A model generated the notes under the pieces. It did not search any database, was not told where the DNA came from, and saw nothing but the letters and a program-made list of their open reading frames with translations. Positions 8,103 to 17,127 of a DNA stretch of 64,000 bases are shown here, in pieces. The translations under genes were made by a program, and so were the position numbers. Each line of letters opens with the position of its first letter. Position 1 is the stretch's first letter. The stretch is from Bradyrhizobium forestalis (GTDB lineage: Bacteria; Pseudomonadota; Alphaproteobacteria; Rhizobiales; Xanthobacteraceae): NCBI RefSeq assembly GCF_002795245.1, contig NZ_PGVG01000023.1, forward strand, positions 53,764-117,763, read 5' to 3'.

Positions 8103-9206
8103 CTAGAGGTCGGCGAGCTCGGCGACGTGATCGGCGATCGCGAGCGACGACGTCAATCCCGGCGATTCGATGCCGAACAGATTGATCAGCCCTGCGACGC
8201 CGTGATCGCGCGGGCCTTGCATCAAGAAGTCCTGCGTGGCCACAGCCGGCGGCACGATTTTTGGGCGGATACCCGAATAGCTCGGCATCAGCGCGCCATC
8301 GGGCAGCGTCGGCCAGTATTTGCGGATCGCCGGGTAGAAGCGCTCGGCCCGTGACGGGTCAACCTCGTAGTTGATCGTTTCGATCCACTCGACGTCAGGC
8401 CCGAAGCGCGCCTGCCCTGCCATGTCCAGCGTCAGGTGCACCCCTAATCCGCCGGGTTCAGGCACCGGATAGATCAGGCGCGAGAACGGCGCCTTGGCAT
8501 TGCAGCTGAAGTAGTTTCCCTTGGCGAGATAGGCCGGCGGAATCCGATCCAGCGGCATGCCGTCGATGTTGCGCGCCACATTCGTTGCCGACAGCCCCGC
8601 GGCGTTGACGAGAAGGTCGCATTGCAGAGTCATCGGCGCCTCGCCGCCGGCATCGATCTCGATGAAGCCGGCTGCCGCCTTGGCGCGGATCAGCGGGGTG
8701 TGAAACGCAAAAGCGGCGCCGGCGTCCTCGGCTTCGCCGCGCAACGATAGCATGTAGGCGTGGCTGTCGATGATGCCGGTTGACGGTGACAGCAGCGCAG
8801 CGTCGCAGGCGAGCGCCGGCTCCAGCGCGCGCGCGGCCTCGCCCGAGAGCAGCTGCATGTCGAGCACGCCGTTGGCTTCGGCATGCGCCTTGATCGATTG
8901 CAGCTTCTCGGTCTCCTTCGGGCTGGTCGCGACGATCAGCTTGCCGCAATTTCTGTGCGGGATGCCGCGCTCGGCGCAGTAGCGGTAGAGCGCGTGCTTG
9001 CCGGCAACGCACATCCGCGCCATCCAGCTCCCGGCGCGGTAGTAGATGCCGGCATGGATCACCTCGCTGTTGCGCGAGGAGGTGACGGTTCCAATGGCCT
9101 CGGCTTCCTCGAGCACGATCACCTCACGCCCGGCCCGCGCGAGCTTTCGGGCCACCGCGAGACCGACCACGCCGGCTCCGATGACGACGCAGTCGACCCT
9201 ATCCAT
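8103..9206 (-). CDS. FAD-dependent oxidoreductase, L-2-hydroxyglutarate dehydrogenase-like
   Basis: A 367-residue DAO-superfamily flavoenzyme. The FAD-binding motif VVIGAGVVGLAVARKLA is at the N-terminus, followed by TSSRNSEVIHAGIYY, a segment typical of the L-2-hydroxyglutarate dehydrogenase/LhgO group. The C-terminus holds the second FAD contact region (GIRPKIVPP, GIESPGLTSSLAIA). By family it would oxidise a 2-hydroxy acid and pass electrons to a quinone or oxygen at the membrane face. It stands alone. The substrate is inferred from family only. Confidence 0.8.
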   Translation of the reverse strand: MDRVDCVVIGAGVVGLAVARKLARAGREVIVLEEAEAIGTVTSSRNSEVIHAGIYYRAGSWMARMCVAGKHALYRYCAERGIPHRNCGKLIVATSPKETEKLQSIKAHAEANGVLDMQLLSGEAARALEPALACDAALLSPSTGIIDSHAYMLSLRGEAEDAGAAFAFHTPLIRAKAAAGFIEIDAGGEAPMTLQCDLLVNAAGLSATNVARNIDGMPLDRIPPAYLAKGNYFSCNAKAPFSRLIYPVPEPGGLGVHLTLDMAGQARFGPDVEWIETINYEVDPSRAERFYPAIRKYWPTLPDGALMPSYSGIRPKIVPPAVATQDFLMQGPRDHGVAGLINLFGIESPGLTSSLAIADHVAELADL

Positions 9207-9408
9207 GGTTGTGCAGGATGTCCGCGGGAAGCGCCGGTGGCATCAGGCTCGGGAGCGGCGGGGCAGGGGAATTTTCCGTTAAGCAAGCATTTATCATGTC
9301 AGGGCAATTGCCGTATTTCACGTCACATTATTCTGTTGTGCCTACAGGCGTTTACCCGATCCAAACCGGCGAGGCCAGACAATCCGACGTTGAAATCGCG
9401 GGTGGCTG

Positions 9409-12090
9409 ATGGCTGAGAAGAACTGGCACGTGGGCAGCACGCTTCCGATTGCTGTGCAGGCCGTCATGTGCCTGGCCGGCGCGGTCGCGCCTGCGCCTGC
9501 CTTTGCGCTGTCCGACAGCTTCGCCGCTCCGGATCTTGCCAAGCTCGATCCCAACGTGATCTGGGAGGTCCTGATCGCCGGCATCGTCGTCTGCTCGTTT
9601 CTCGCCGCGATCGCGCTGTGGATCCATTCCTCGCTGCGCCAGACCCGGCGTTTGCAGTTGCGGCGCAATGCCTTCATCTCCTCCGCGATGAACAATCTCA
9701 ACCAGGGCGTGGTGATGACGGATGCACAGCGCCGTGTCATCTTCTGCAACGACCGCTACCTCGAAATCTATGGTTTGACGCGCTCGGATGTCCGACCCGG
9801 CATGAACGGCCACGACCTCCTCGAGCTGCGACGCAAGCGCGGAGTGCTGGGCGCCTCCGACGACGAATTTTACGACAAGGCGGCCAGCGCCAATGGTCTG
9901 ATCACGGAACTTCCCGACGGACGGGCCATCCTGGTGAAATTCTTCGTGCTGCCGAACGGCGGCTCGGTGGCGACGCATCTCGACGTCAGCGAGCAGCGCA
10001 GGCTGTCGCAACAGCTCGCCTCCACCAAGCAATTCCTGGAGACGGTGCTGGACAACGTGCCGGCCTGTGTCGCCGCCAAGAACATCGAAGATGGCCGCTA
10101 TATCTTCGCAAATACGGCCTATGAGCGCTTCTGGGGCTTCTCGCGGGACCACGTCGTCGGCAAGAATGCACGAGAGCTGTTTGAGCCCGTCTCGGCGGCC
10201 ACGATCGAGACAACCGATCAGGCCGCGCTTAATTCGCCGGACGGCCAATTCCGCAACGAATTCGAGGTCGAGCGCGGCGGGGAGCGGCGCATGGTCGCCT
10301 CGATCCGGATCGCGGTGCGCAATGAAAGCAACCGGCCCGGATTCCTGCTGCTGGTGTTCGAGGACATCACCGACCGCCGCTCCCTGTCGCAGGAGCTGGA
10401 GAGCACCAAGAAGTTCCTCGAGCTCGTGGTCGACAATATCCCGGTCGCGCTGATCGTCGAGCAGGTCAAGGACGGCCGCTACCTGCTCGCCAACCGCAGC
10501 GCCGAGACGATCCTCAACCGCCGGCGCGAGGAAGCCACGGGTCTGACGGCGTCCGACATCTTCAACGCCAAGGAAGCCAAGCTGATCATCGCGCGCGACG
10601 AGGCCGCGATCAAGAAGCGCGGGATGATCACCGAGGAGCATCCGATCTCCACCAAGGACGGCCTGCGGCTGTTCCTGACCCGCCGCGCCACGGTGCTCAG
10701 CGATGCCGGTGAGCCGCAATATCTGATCAAGACCCATGAGGACGTCACCGACCGCCGGCAGACTGAGTCGCGCATGGCGCACATGGCCTATCATGACGGT
10801 CTCACCGATCTGCCGAACCGCGCCGCCTTCCTGCAGGCGCTGACCCAGATGATCGAGGCCTGTGAAGGCACCGGCGAGGAGTTCGCCGTCCTCTGCGTCG
10901 ACCTCGACGGGCTCAAGGAGGTCAACGACGTCTTCGGCCATGCGCTCGGCGACAAGCTCCTGATCGAGGTGGCCCAGCGGCTCCAGGACTCGGCGCGCGG
11001 CGGCGTGGTGGCGCGCCTGTCCGGCGACGAGTTCGGCCTGATCATCGACGGCAAGCAGCCGGAATCGGGTCTGGCGCTGGCGCAGCAGCTCGGCGAGGCC
11101 GTCGCGCAGGAATTCCAGATCGACGGGCGGCCGGTCCGCGCCGGCGCCACCACCGGAATGGCGATCTTCCCGCACAATGGCAGTGACGGCGCCTCGCTGC
11201 TTGCCAACGCCGGTGCGGCGCTGTTCCGCGCCAAGCAGAAGTCCCGCGGCACGATCAGCCTCTACCAGCCGGAGATGGACCAGCAGATCCGCGATCGCCG
11301 CGTGCTGCATCAGGACCTCTCCATGGCGATCAAGAACGGCGAGCTCTCGCTCGCTTTCCAGCCGCAGGGGGCCGCGGGCCACAGCGTCGCCGAGAGCGAG
11401 ATCATCGGCTTCGAGGCGCTGGCGCGCTGGCAGCATCCGGTGCGCGGCCAGGTCTCGCCGGCCGAATTCATCCCGATCGCCGAGGAGAGCGGCCTCATCG
11501 TCGAGATGGGCGAGTGGATCCTGCGCGAGGCCTGCCGCGAGGCGTCGTCCTGGCCGAAGCCGCTTCAGGTCGCGGTCAACCTGTCCCCTGCGCAGTTCAT
11601 GCACGGTGACGTGGTTGGCCTCGTCCATTCGATCCTGATCGAGACGGGTCTTGCACCGGGCCGTCTCGAACTCGAGATCACCGAGGGTGTCCTGATCGAG
11701 GATTTCGACCGGGGCCTCGCGCTGCTGCGCCGCCTCAAGGCGCTCGGCGTGCGCATCTCCATGGACGATTTCGGCAGCGGTTACTCCTCGCTGAGCTATC
11801 TCCAGGCGTTCCCGTTCGACAAGATCAAGATCGACCGCGCCTTCATCATCAATCTCGGCCGCAACCCGCAATCGGCGGCGATCGTGCGCGCCGTGATCGA
11901 TCTCGGCCACGGCCTCGAAATGTCGATCATCGCCGAGGGCGTCGAGACGGTGGACCAGCTCGCCTTCCTCGCCAAGGAGGGCTGCGACGGCGTGCAGGGC
12001 TATCTGCTCGGCAAGCCGCTGCCGATCGGGAAATATGCCGGCCTCGTCGGCCGCGCCGAAGCCATGGAGCTTGCGCTGAAGACCGGTTAG
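9409..12090 (+). CDS. membrane-anchored PAS-GGDEF-EAL cyclic di-GMP protein
   Basis: 893 residues. A hydrophobic N-terminal segment (about 10-35), a transmembrane helix (about 50-67), three successive PAS-like units (about 85-450), a GGDEF domain (about 455-620) and an EAL domain (about 635-885). The GGDEF loop reads SGDEF and no RxxD inhibition site precedes it. The EAL domain keeps its key residues: EALAR, NLSP, EITE, DDFGSG, the Lys of KIKIDR, and AEGVET. Phosphodiesterase activity is therefore likely; cyclase activity is possible but uninhibited. It probably senses redox, ligand or light signals through PAS and adjusts cyclic di-GMP. Confidence 0.92.
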   Translation: MAEKNWHVGSTLPIAVQAVMCLAGAVAPAPAFALSDSFAAPDLAKLDPNVIWEVLIAGIVVCSFLAAIALWIHSSLRQTRRLQLRRNAFISSAMNNLNQGVVMTDAQRRVIFCNDRYLEIYGLTRSDVRPGMNGHDLLELRRKRGVLGASDDEFYDKAASANGLITELPDGRAILVKFFVLPNGGSVATHLDVSEQRRLSQQLASTKQFLETVLDNVPACVAAKNIEDGRYIFANTAYERFWGFSRDHVVGKNARELFEPVSAATIETTDQAALNSPDGQFRNEFEVERGGERRMVASIRIAVRNESNRPGFLLLVFEDITDRRSLSQELESTKKFLELVVDNIPVALIVEQVKDGRYLLANRSAETILNRRREEATGLTASDIFNAKEAKLIIARDEAAIKKRGMITEEHPISTKDGLRLFLTRRATVLSDAGEPQYLIKTHEDVTDRRQTESRMAHMAYHDGLTDLPNRAAFLQALTQMIEACEGTGEEFAVLCVDLDGLKEVNDVFGHALGDKLLIEVAQRLQDSARGGVVARLSGDEFGLIIDGKQPESGLALAQQLGEAVAQEFQIDGRPVRAGATTGMAIFPHNGSDGASLLANAGAALFRAKQKSRGTISLYQPEMDQQIRDRRVLHQDLSMAIKNGELSLAFQPQGAAGHSVAESEIIGFEALARWQHPVRGQVSPAEFIPIAEESGLIVEMGEWILREACREASSWPKPLQVAVNLSPAQFMHGDVVGLVHSILIETGLAPGRLELEITEGVLIEDFDRGLALLRRLKALGVRISMDDFGSGYSSLSYLQAFPFDKIKIDRAFIINLGRNPQSAAIVRAVIDLGHGLEMSIIAEGVETVDQLAFLAKEGCDGVQGYLLGKPLPIGKYAGLVGRAEAMELALKTG

Positions 12091-12124
12091 TTATGGGAGT
12101 GCTTCGCTCCCATTCGACGGCTTC

Positions 12125-13603
12125 ATGGCGGATTACGACCTCGCGATCATCGGCGGCGGCCTGAACGGCGTCAGCCTCGCCCGCGATGCGGCCGGCCGCG
12201 GCCTGCGGGTCATCCTGTTCGAGCAGGGCGATCTCGGCGGCGCGGCATCGTCGGCAACACCGCGGCTGATCCACGGCGATCTCTCGGTGCTGGAGCGCCG
12301 CGGCTTTTGGCGGGTCCGCCGGGCTCTGGCCGAGCGCCGAACCTGGCTCCGGATCGCGCCGCATCTGGTCCGGCCGATGCGTTTCGTGATTCCTGCGCAT
12401 GCGGACGAGCGTCCACCGTGGCTGTTGCGCGCCGGCCTGCTCCTCTATGACAGCCTCGCCGGCCGGAGCGGGTTGCCGGGATCGACGACCCTCGACATCA
12501 CCCATCATCCGGTCGGCAACGCGCTGAAGCGCCCATTCGGCACGGCGTTCGAATATTCGGATTGCGTCGTCGACGATTCCCGCCTGGTCGTGCTCACGGC
12601 GCTGGACGCGGCCGAACGTGGCGCTGCGATCCGGACTGGGGCGCGCTGCGTCCGCGCCGATCGAACCGATACCTGGCGGCTCGCCGTGGTCGATCGCGGC
12701 CATCGCCGCTCCATCACGACCCGGGCGCTGGCCAACACCACCGGTGGCTGGACCTCGATGGTCGCGGAGACCGTGCTGCGGCAGCCGCAGCCGGCGATGG
12801 TGGCCACTCAGATGAGCCAGATCATCGTGCCCAGGCTGTTCGATTCAGACAACGTCTACGTCTTCCAGAACAGTGATGGCCGACTGATTTTCGCAAGCCC
12901 GTTCGAGCGCGAGTTCACGCTGATCGGCACGGTCACGCATGATTTCACCGGCGATCCCGCCATCGTGGCGATGTCGGGCGCCGACGTCAGCTATCTCTGC
13001 GAGGCCGCCAGCCGCTATTTCCGCGAGCGCGTCGTTCCGACCGACGTGGTTCGGACGGTCTCCGGCGTCAATTTGAGGCCGGCGTCCGCGCGGCGACGTG
13101 ACGGCACGACTCTGTTCCACGCGCGTCGGCGCAAGGCCCCGCTGCTCACGATGTTCGGCGGCGACCTCACCACCTCGCGCCTGCGCGCGGAGCGGGCGGT
13201 GACGAAGCTGACGCCGTTCTACCCGATGTCGCCGCCCTGGACCGCCGGCGCGGCGCTACCGGGTGGCGATTTCGCCTGGGATCAGTTCGACACCGAGGTC
13301 GACATCGCACGCGACCGCTGGCGCTTTCTGTCGGAGCCGGAAGCCCAGCGTCTGGTTGCGGCCTATGGCTCGCGGCTGCCGGCGGTGCTGGGCGAGGCGA
13401 AAGCCCGCGACGAGCTCGGCCCTGCCTTCGGTCCCGAACTGACCGGCGCCGAGGTGCGCTATCTCATGAGCCATGAATGGGCGCGTTTTCCGGACGACAT
13501 CCTATGGCGCCGCTCTAAGCTCGGCCTGACCATGCCGGCGGCGGACCGCGACGCCCTGGCCGCGTTCATGTCGGGTGTGAACGATCGAACCCGAACCGGT
13601 TGA
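12125..13603 (+). CDS. glpD: GlpD-family FAD oxidoreductase with altered substrate site
   Basis: 492 residues, collinear with aerobic glycerol-3-phosphate dehydrogenase (about 500). The FAD motif LAIIGGGLNGVSLARDAAGR, EYSDCVVDD, and the C-terminal segment MSHEWARFPDDILWRR all match. Positions that in E. coli GlpD, as I recall, bind the substrate phosphate are changed. The loop LIHGGLRYLE is LIHGDLSVLE here (Arg54 to Ser). SGVR is SGVN. The Lys in FGGKLTTYR is Asp (FGGDLTTSR, residue 347). It may use another substrate. It lies 34 bp after the PAS-GGDEF-EAL gene and upstream of a polyamine-type transporter. Family membership is sure; the reaction is not. Confidence 0.8.
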   Translation: MADYDLAIIGGGLNGVSLARDAAGRGLRVILFEQGDLGGAASSATPRLIHGDLSVLERRGFWRVRRALAERRTWLRIAPHLVRPMRFVIPAHADERPPWLLRAGLLLYDSLAGRSGLPGSTTLDITHHPVGNALKRPFGTAFEYSDCVVDDSRLVVLTALDAAERGAAIRTGARCVRADRTDTWRLAVVDRGHRRSITTRALANTTGGWTSMVAETVLRQPQPAMVATQMSQIIVPRLFDSDNVYVFQNSDGRLIFASPFEREFTLIGTVTHDFTGDPAIVAMSGADVSYLCEAASRYFRERVVPTDVVRTVSGVNLRPASARRRDGTTLFHARRRKAPLLTMFGGDLTTSRLRAERAVTKLTPFYPMSPPWTAGAALPGGDFAWDQFDTEVDIARDRWRFLSEPEAQRLVAAYGSRLPAVLGEAKARDELGPAFGPELTGAEVRYLMSHEWARFPDDILWRRSKLGLTMPAADRDALAAFMSGVNDRTRTG

Positions 13604-13655
13604 GCTGGGAACGATCGGCCGCTAGCGTGCGGCGGAATCGGGGTTGGCAGGGACC

Positions 13656-14828
13656 ATGACTGACGAGTTGCCCAGAACGGACGTCGCGGCTCATGCGGCC
13701 GACGGAGATGCTAGTCCGGCGGCGGGTCAGCCGCTGCTGCGCATCGAGGGCGTCGCCAAGACGTTCGGGACGTTCCGCGCCGTCGACGGCGTGTCGCTCG
13801 AGATCAAGGCCGGCGAGTTCTTCGCGCTGCTCGGCCCCAGCGGCTGCGGCAAGACCACGCTGCTGCGCATGCTCGCCGGCTTCGAGGCGCCGGACGAGGG
13901 GCGCATCCTGCTCGGCGGCAAGGACATCGCGCAGGCGCTGCCGCACGAGCGTCCCATCAACATGATGTTCCAGAACTATGCGCTGTTCCCGCATCTGTCG
14001 GTGCGCGACAACATCGCCTTCGGCCTGAAGCGTGCCGGCATGGCGCGCGCCGAGACTGCCACCCGCGTTGCGGAAATGGTCGCGCTGGTGAAACTCGAGG
14101 GGCTGGAGAAGCGCAAGCCCGACCAGCTCTCCGGCGGCCAGCGCCAGCGTGTCGCGCTCGCCCGCGCCCTGGCGCGCCGGCCGCAACTCCTGCTGCTCGA
14201 CGAGCCGCTCGCAGCGCTCGACAAGAAGCTGCGCGAGAGCACGCAAGGCGAATTGATGGAGCTGCAGCGCCGGCTCGGCATGACCTTCATCATCGTCACC
14301 CACGACCAGGAGGAGGCGATGACGATGGCGGGCCGGATCGGCGTGATGAAATCAGGCAAGCTCGCCCAGGTCGCGAGCCCACGCGAGCTCTACGAGGCGC
14401 CGCGCTCGCGCTGGATCGCGGAGTTCGTCGGCGACATCAATCTGTTCGACGGCGAGTCCAAATTGCGCGACGGTCATCGTCTGGTCGTTGGCACGCGCGA
14501 TGCGGGTGCGCTGGTGGTGGCCGAGCCGCGCGAGCCGATTGGCACGGGAAAATTTGCCGTCGCGATCCGCCCCGAGAAGGTCAAGCTCTCGCGGCGCGGC
14601 CCGGTGAGCGAGGCCGGTCGTGAGACGGCGATCAACCGGCTCGACGGCGTCATCGCCGACATCTGCTATCTCGGCGGCACCACCACCTACAAGGTGAAGC
14701 TCGATACCGGCGGGATGCTGCAGGCTTCCGTCGCCAACAGCGCGCGCATCGACGTCGACGCCTACAGCTTGAACCAGCACGTCGTCGCCTGGTTCACGCC
14801 CGACGATTGCGTGGTGCTGCAATCATGA
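13656..14828 (+). CDS. potG: putrescine-type ABC transporter ATPase
   Basis: 390 residues. It has Walker A GPSGCGKTT, the signature LSGGQRQRVALARALA, Walker B LLLLDEPLAALD, the H-loop THDQEEAMTMAGR, and a C-terminal TOBE-like regulatory region. The N-terminal half follows E. coli PotG closely (RPINMMFQNYALFPH). It energises uptake of putrescine or a related polyamine on the cytoplasmic side. ATG 13656 is preferred to TTG 13644. Its stop overlaps the next ATG (ATGA). No periplasmic binding protein gene is found in this cluster. Confidence 0.88.
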   Translation: MTDELPRTDVAAHAADGDASPAAGQPLLRIEGVAKTFGTFRAVDGVSLEIKAGEFFALLGPSGCGKTTLLRMLAGFEAPDEGRILLGGKDIAQALPHERPINMMFQNYALFPHLSVRDNIAFGLKRAGMARAETATRVAEMVALVKLEGLEKRKPDQLSGGQRQRVALARALARRPQLLLLDEPLAALDKKLRESTQGELMELQRRLGMTFIIVTHDQEEAMTMAGRIGVMKSGKLAQVASPRELYEAPRSRWIAEFVGDINLFDGESKLRDGHRLVVGTRDAGALVVAEPREPIGTGKFAVAIRPEKVKLSRRGPVSEAGRETAINRLDGVIADICYLGGTTTYKVKLDTGGMLQASVANSARIDVDAYSLNQHVVAWFTPDDCVVLQS

Positions 14829-15739
14829 GCGCCCGTCGCATCTTCGCGCGACCGGCGCGCTTTGCCGCGATCGCACCCTATGTCTGGATGGCGCTGTTCT
14901 TCCTGGTGCCGTTCGCCTTCGTGCTCAAGATCAGCCTGTCGCAGACCGCGATCGCGCAGCCGCCTTACGAGCCTGTGTTCGACCTGACGGCGGGATGGGA
15001 AGCGCTCAGGGGCGCCCTTGCCGCACTCTCGATCGACAATTTCAGGCTGCTTGTCTCCGACGACATCTATGTCTTTGCCTATGTGCGCAGCCTTACTGTT
15101 GCGCTCACGGCGACCGCGCTGCTGCTCCTGATCGGCTATCCCATTGCCTATGGCATGGCGCGGCTGCCGAAGCGCTGGCAGGCGGTGGCGATGGTGCTGG
15201 TGATCGTGCCGTTCTGGACCTCGTTCCTGATCCGCATCTATGCCTGGATCAACATCCTCCAGCATGACGGCCTGCTCAACCAGGTCCTGCTGGCGCTGCA
15301 TCTGGTCCGCGAGCCCGTGGTGTGGCTGTCCACCGACACCGCGATGTATATCGGCATCGTCTATTCGTATCTGCCGTTCATGATCCTGCCGCTCTACGCC
15401 ACGCTCGCCAAGATGGAGCCAGCGCTGGAGGAGGCGGCCTCCGATCTTGGCGCGCCGCCGTGGCAGGTGTTCTGGCTCGTCACCTTCCCGCTGTCGCTGC
15501 CCGGCGTCGGCGCCGGCGTGCTGCTATGCTTCATCCCGATCGTCGGCGAGTTCGTGATTCCCGACCTTCTGGCCGGCTCCAATTCGCTGATGATCGGCCA
15601 GACCCTGTGGCTTGAATTCTTCACCAACAAGGACTGGCCGGTCGCCTCCGCCGCGGCCATCGTGCTGCTGGTGGTGCTGCTGGTGCCGCTGCTGTTGTAC
15701 GAGCGGCTGCAGAAGCGGCAGCTGGAACAGGGAAGGTAG
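14825..15739 (+). CDS. potH: putrescine-type ABC transporter permease 1
   Basis: A 304-residue inner-membrane permease with about six helices. The EAA coupling loop reads EEAASDLGAPPWQVFWLVTF. It begins APYVWMALFFLVPFAFVLKISLS, as in PotH/PotB. It forms the translocation pore with PotI and contacts the ATPase. It starts inside the potG stop codon overlap, so it is translationally coupled, and ends 4 bp before potI. Confidence 0.88.
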   Translation: MSARRIFARPARFAAIAPYVWMALFFLVPFAFVLKISLSQTAIAQPPYEPVFDLTAGWEALRGALAALSIDNFRLLVSDDIYVFAYVRSLTVALTATALLLLIGYPIAYGMARLPKRWQAVAMVLVIVPFWTSFLIRIYAWINILQHDGLLNQVLLALHLVREPVVWLSTDTAMYIGIVYSYLPFMILPLYATLAKMEPALEEAASDLGAPPWQVFWLVTFPLSLPGVGAGVLLCFIPIVGEFVIPDLLAGSNSLMIGQTLWLEFFTNKDWPVASAAAIVLLVVLLVPLLLYERLQKRQLEQGR

Positions 15740-15743
15740 GGCG

Positions 15744-16556
15744 ATGCGCAAGGTCCCCCGCCTGTCCCGCTTCAACATCGCCTCGCTCGCGCTGGGGTTG
15801 GCGTTCCTCTATTTGCCGATCCTCATCCTCGTGATCTATTCCTTCAACGCCTCGCGGCTGGTGACGGTGTGGGGCGGCTGGTCGTTGCGCTGGTATCACG
15901 AATTCTTCAACGACCGCGCCATGATAGAGGCGGCGTGGATGAGCCTGCGGGTTGCGGTCTCCTCCGCGACCATTGCGACACTGCTCGGCACGCTCGCGGC
16001 GATCGCACTGTCGCGCGGCGAGCGCTTTCGCGGCCGCACGCTGTTCTCCGGCATGCTCTATGCGCCGCTGGTGATGCCGGAGGTGATCACCGGATTGTCG
16101 CTGCTCTTGCTATTCGTGGCGCTGAACGCCGAGCGCGGCTTCTGGACCGTGACGATCGCCCACACCACGCTGACGATGTGCTTTGTCGCGGTGGTCGTGC
16201 AGTCCCGTCTCGGCTCGCTCGATCGCTCGCTGGAGGAGGCCGCGATGGACCTCGGCTGCGACCCGGTCCGCGCGTTCGTATCCGTGACGCTGCCGCTGAT
16301 CGCGCCCGCCATCGTCGCCGGCTGGATGCTGGCCTTCACGCTCTCGCTGGACGATCTCGTGATCGCGAGCTTCACCACCGGTCCCGGCGCGGCGACGCTG
16401 CCGATCAGGATCTATTCGGAGGTGCGGCTCGGGGTGAAGCCCGAGATCAACGCGATCTGCACGCTGGTGATCGCCCTGATCGCGGTGGTCATCGTCATCG
16501 CCTCGCTCGCTTCGAAACTGTCGAGCTCGCAGGGCGAGAGCGCGGCGCCGCTGTGA
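15744..16556 (+). CDS. potI: putrescine-type ABC transporter permease 2
   Basis: A 270-residue permease with about six helices. The EAA loop reads EEAAMDLGCDPVRAFVSVTL, followed by the PotI/PotC-like segment LDDLVIASFTTGPGAATLP. It pairs with PotH in the membrane. The start ATG 15744 lies 4 bp after the potH stop. It is the last gene of the operon; a separate, compositionally different small gene follows after 48 bp. Confidence 0.88.
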   Translation: MRKVPRLSRFNIASLALGLAFLYLPILILVIYSFNASRLVTVWGGWSLRWYHEFFNDRAMIEAAWMSLRVAVSSATIATLLGTLAAIALSRGERFRGRTLFSGMLYAPLVMPEVITGLSLLLLFVALNAERGFWTVTIAHTTLTMCFVAVVVQSRLGSLDRSLEEAAMDLGCDPVRAFVSVTLPLIAPAIVAGWMLAFTLSLDDLVIASFTTGPGAATLPIRIYSEVRLGVKPEINAICTLVIALIAVVIVIASLASKLSSSQGESAAPL

Positions 16557-16604
16557 GCCGGTAGTCGTGCATTCCATTCAATACGACAAATCGAGGATCG
16601 CCCG

Positions 16605-16895
16605 ATGAAAAATATTCAAGTGATCGACGGCGCCATGAATTGTTCTTATGACATATTCTCAGTGACCGAAGAGGAGTTCTCCGTTCTATTTCCCGAGGCT
16701 GGTCAAGATGTGGAATTCATCGAGGACGCGATCGCGCGGGTGGGGGATGAGGAATTGGGAGCGATGATGCGCAATGTTTGGAATCGTCGCGTAAAGAAAC
16801 CGGATATGGTCGGATTGCACGGAACTCTCTTCTACGAGCTGTCGTGGAAGAAGAAGTACTACCAAACGAAGAAGAGCAGTGACATCCGGACCTAA
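16605..16895 (+). CDS. orphan small protein, AT-richer than neighbours
   Basis: A 96-residue protein starting MKNIQVIDGAMNCSYDIFSV. It is soluble, with an acidic first half and a basic tail (KKKYYQTKKSSDIRT). No known motif was recognised. The first half uses AT-richer codons (AAA, AAT, ATT, TCT) than the surrounding genes, which suggests recent acquisition. A large palindromic repeat lies just downstream (16968-17090). Whether it is expressed cannot be told; a plausible ribosome site is weak (GAGGATCGCCCG before the ATG). Confidence 0.6.
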   Translation: MKNIQVIDGAMNCSYDIFSVTEEEFSVLFPEAGQDVEFIEDAIARVGDEELGAMMRNVWNRRVKKPDMVGLHGTLFYELSWKKKYYQTKKSSDIRT

Positions 16896-16967
16896 CAAGG
16901 GTTGCGCCCAAAGTCTCGTCGCCGAGAGCCTGATGAAATCGGGTTGAGTGTTGCGGCAAGGGAGGAT

Positions 16968-17090
16968 CACCTCTCCCTTGGGAGAGGTCGGCGCGTAGCG
17001 CCGGGTGAGGGGTTACGGTCTATCGTTGGAGCCGCGGCCCCTCACCCGATTTGCTACGCAAATCGACCTCTCCCCGATGGGGAGAGGTGA
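16968..17090. repeat. 123-bp palindromic intergenic repeat (CACCTCTCCC type)
   Basis: The ends CACCTCTCCC and GGGAGAGGTG are perfect 10-bp inverted repeats. Inside lie smaller hairpins (CTCTCCCTTGGGAGAG; GGCGCGTAGCGCC; ATTTGCTACGCAAAT). Short relatives occur at 18923-18947 and 39090-39113. It sits between the orphan gene and the convergent ABC permease gene. Confidence 0.85.
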
Positions 17091-17127
17091 ACGCGCGCCG
17101 ATCGACTGTACCCGATCGCATCATGCT

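Noticed and set aside
9352..11910. An 852-residue open frame on the minus strand
   Set aside because: It lies antisense to the PAS-GGDEF-EAL gene in phase with its GC-rich third positions. The translation is Arg/Asp/Glu/His-rich without domains, typical of a shadow frame.
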